From assembly GCF_002846205.1 (NCBI RefSeq), contig NZ_PHKV01000007.1, forward strand, positions 1-64,000: 64,000 nt of DNA, in the 5' to 3' direction. The stretch comes from Xanthomonas prunicola. Its GTDB lineage: Bacteria > Pseudomonadota > Gammaproteobacteria > Xanthomonadales > Xanthomonadaceae. The notes below the pieces were generated by a model that was not told where the DNA came from, did not search any database, and saw nothing but the letters and a program-made list of their open reading frames with translations. This document shows positions 62,913-64,000 of the stretch, piece after piece. The stretch's first letter is position 1. Each line of letters begins with the position of its first letter. A program made the position numbers and the translations under genes.

Positions 62913-63501
62913 TTTCGTGTTGTTTTTCGACGGCGGCTGACGATTTGTCGTGCCGCCGTGGTTAATGGCAGCGGGTTTGACCTGTCTCTGCCACCCACCG
63001 AACCAACGCAGCCGATAGCGCACGCAACCGAGACATGCGCGTGTTCAGCTCCTACGCTGCACGCAGCGCTCATGCAGACCGCTTGGCATTCGTCGAAGAG
63101 AATCGGTGTTCGAGCCGACCGGCTGATCGTGTTTGCGGCATCACCAACCGCTAGATGCCTGATGGGCGTGTGGTGCTAATCCCTCTGAACTTCGAAATGG
63201 GTCGAGCGCCATCACTGGCCGCTCGATTTTCTTGATGCTCGTCCGCCTAACGGCTACTCGCGCGCAGCAGGCGTGCTGGCAGCGTCGAAGCAGTGCTTGC
63301 GATGGAATCCGGCGTCGCCGGCAACGCCACGTCGAGTACCAACTGGGCCTGTGAAAACTGCACCACTGCGCGCGCGGCCGAGTCCGCCAGGTCATTACCC
63401 GCTCCCTGACACGGCGCGCACAGATTCTGTGCGCGCTGTTGACGCATTGGGCCGATAATGGCGCACCGCTGGCAGCACGCCAGTCTGCTGCCAGGGCGCG
63501 C
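62913..63501. other. Intergenic stretch, no gene seen
   Basis: 589 bp between the yqj-like unit and the transporter start. Frames here are short, Arg/Cys/Ser-rich and without ribosome sites. I see no convincing terminator or RNA. Confidence 0.5.
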
Positions 63502-64000
63502 ATGTCTCTTTCCGTCGACTCATCGGATGCCGCCGTAGCGGCAGATTCGCTTCCGCCCGCACCGGCGCCTCGCCCGCGCGCCCCTGCTTCGATGGTGGTG
63601 CTGGCCACACTTGCCGTTGGCTACACGCTGTGGGCGGCGCAGACGATCATTCTGCCGATCATGCTGGCCGCGTTCTTCGCGTTGATCGGCAACCCCATCC
63701 TGCGCGGTCTGCGCAAGCTGTATATCCCGCGGTTTCTCGGTGCCTTACTCATCCTGTGCCTCGGCCTGGCCGGTACCGTGACCCTGGCCGCGCAGTTGGC
63801 AGGCCCTGCCACCGAGTGGGTGCAGCAGGCGCCGCAGCAGATGCGCCAGATCGCCCGCGATGTGCGCGATCTCACCAAGCCGATGATGCAGGCCAACCAG
63901 GCGGCGGAAAATTTTGCACGCGCGGCCGGTGGCGAAGGCCAGCGCGGCGTGCAGATCGTACGCACGCAGATGGACGACCCCTACAAGGCATTGATCCGCA
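63502..64000 (+). CDS. AI-2E family transporter (PerM/YdiK type), 3' end cut by window
   Basis: The frame is open from ATG 63502 to the last base (166 codons plus one base), so only the N-terminal part is visible. It has a Pro/Ala-rich tail (SLPPAPAPRPRAPAS), a hydrophobic pair of spans (VVLATLAVGYTLWAAQTIIL and IMLAAFFALIGNPILRGL), and then LYIPRFLGALLILCLGLAGT, matching the start of the AI-2E transporter domain (usually 340-370 residues), followed by the polar loop with WVQQAPQQMRQIARD. Family members export or import small molecules across the inner membrane; the substrate is unknown. Confidence 0.85.
   Translation, partial: MSLSVDSSDAAVAADSLPPAPAPRPRAPASMVVLATLAVGYTLWAAQTIILPIMLAAFFALIGNPILRGLRKLYIPRFLGALLILCLGLAGTVTLAAQLAGPATEWVQQAPQQMRQIARDVRDLTKPMMQANQAAENFARAAGGEGQRGVQIVRTQMDDPYKALIR

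Overview
The window is a GC-rich, densely coded stretch of a gammaproteobacterial chromosome that looks like Xanthomonas or a very close relative. The evidence is the protein families and gene order (M23 peptidase-anmK-ampG; algC-like/dut/coaBC facing radC-argS-ftsN-like; speA facing speE; glnB facing ubiK-comM), heavy GC bias at third codon positions, and short GGGGATT-type intergenic repeats. It is mostly core chromosome. I see no prophage, intact insertion sequence, integrase or CRISPR array.

Layout. 0-8 kb: a strong rRNA-type promoter running off the left edge, tyrS, then a cell-wall recycling group (M23 endopeptidase, anmK, a small ribbon-helix-helix-like protein, ampG), xthA and pyrE. 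8-14.6 kb: parAB, a helix-hairpin-helix protein, a nucleotide-sugar epimerase, a GT2 glycosyltransferase with a LAB_N membrane protein, a block of degenerate ~90-bp repeats and a RAYT-family protein that has lost its catalytic residues. 14.7-23.8 kb: the algC-like, dut and coaBC operon, then radC, argS, a SPOR-domain protein, a secreted protein and an SDR. 23.9-30.5 kb: the main accessory feature, a leftward three-gene unit of a one-module NRPS (C-A-T-TE, predicted glycine code), an overlapping GT1 glycosyltransferase and a membrane acyltransferase. It could make an acylated or glycosylated glycine-containing metabolite.

31-45.7 kb: divergent polyamine genes speA and speE, a PH/SHOCT protein, an outer-membrane beta-barrel, a small kinase behind an AT-rich palindrome, a GH84 hexosaminidase with two copies of an operator-like motif, glnB, ubiK, comM, a lipocalin, a 58-residue protein and a CSS-EAL phosphodiesterase. 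45.7-48.7 kb: a fatty-acid desaturase and its ferredoxin-type reductase facing a TetR regulator. 48.7-50.1 kb: a 1.4-kb gene-poor stretch with a likely small RNA and a tRNA-Thr(TGT)-like sequence fused to the 3' end of another tRNA-like sequence. 50.1-64 kb: slipin and rtcB (RNA repair), then mainly envelope and stress-type genes (glycine-zipper protein, DUF3182/hydrolase operon, DUF4142 lipoprotein, a LEA/histone-H1-like protein, a Deg protease, a yqjD/yqjE-like operon) and the start of an AI-2E family transporter cut by the right edge.

Several genes absent from a simple >60-residue ORF list were found by reading: 43586-43762, 55854-56018 and the truncated 63502-64000. Function calls rest on recognised motifs and remembered family features. 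No database search was possible.
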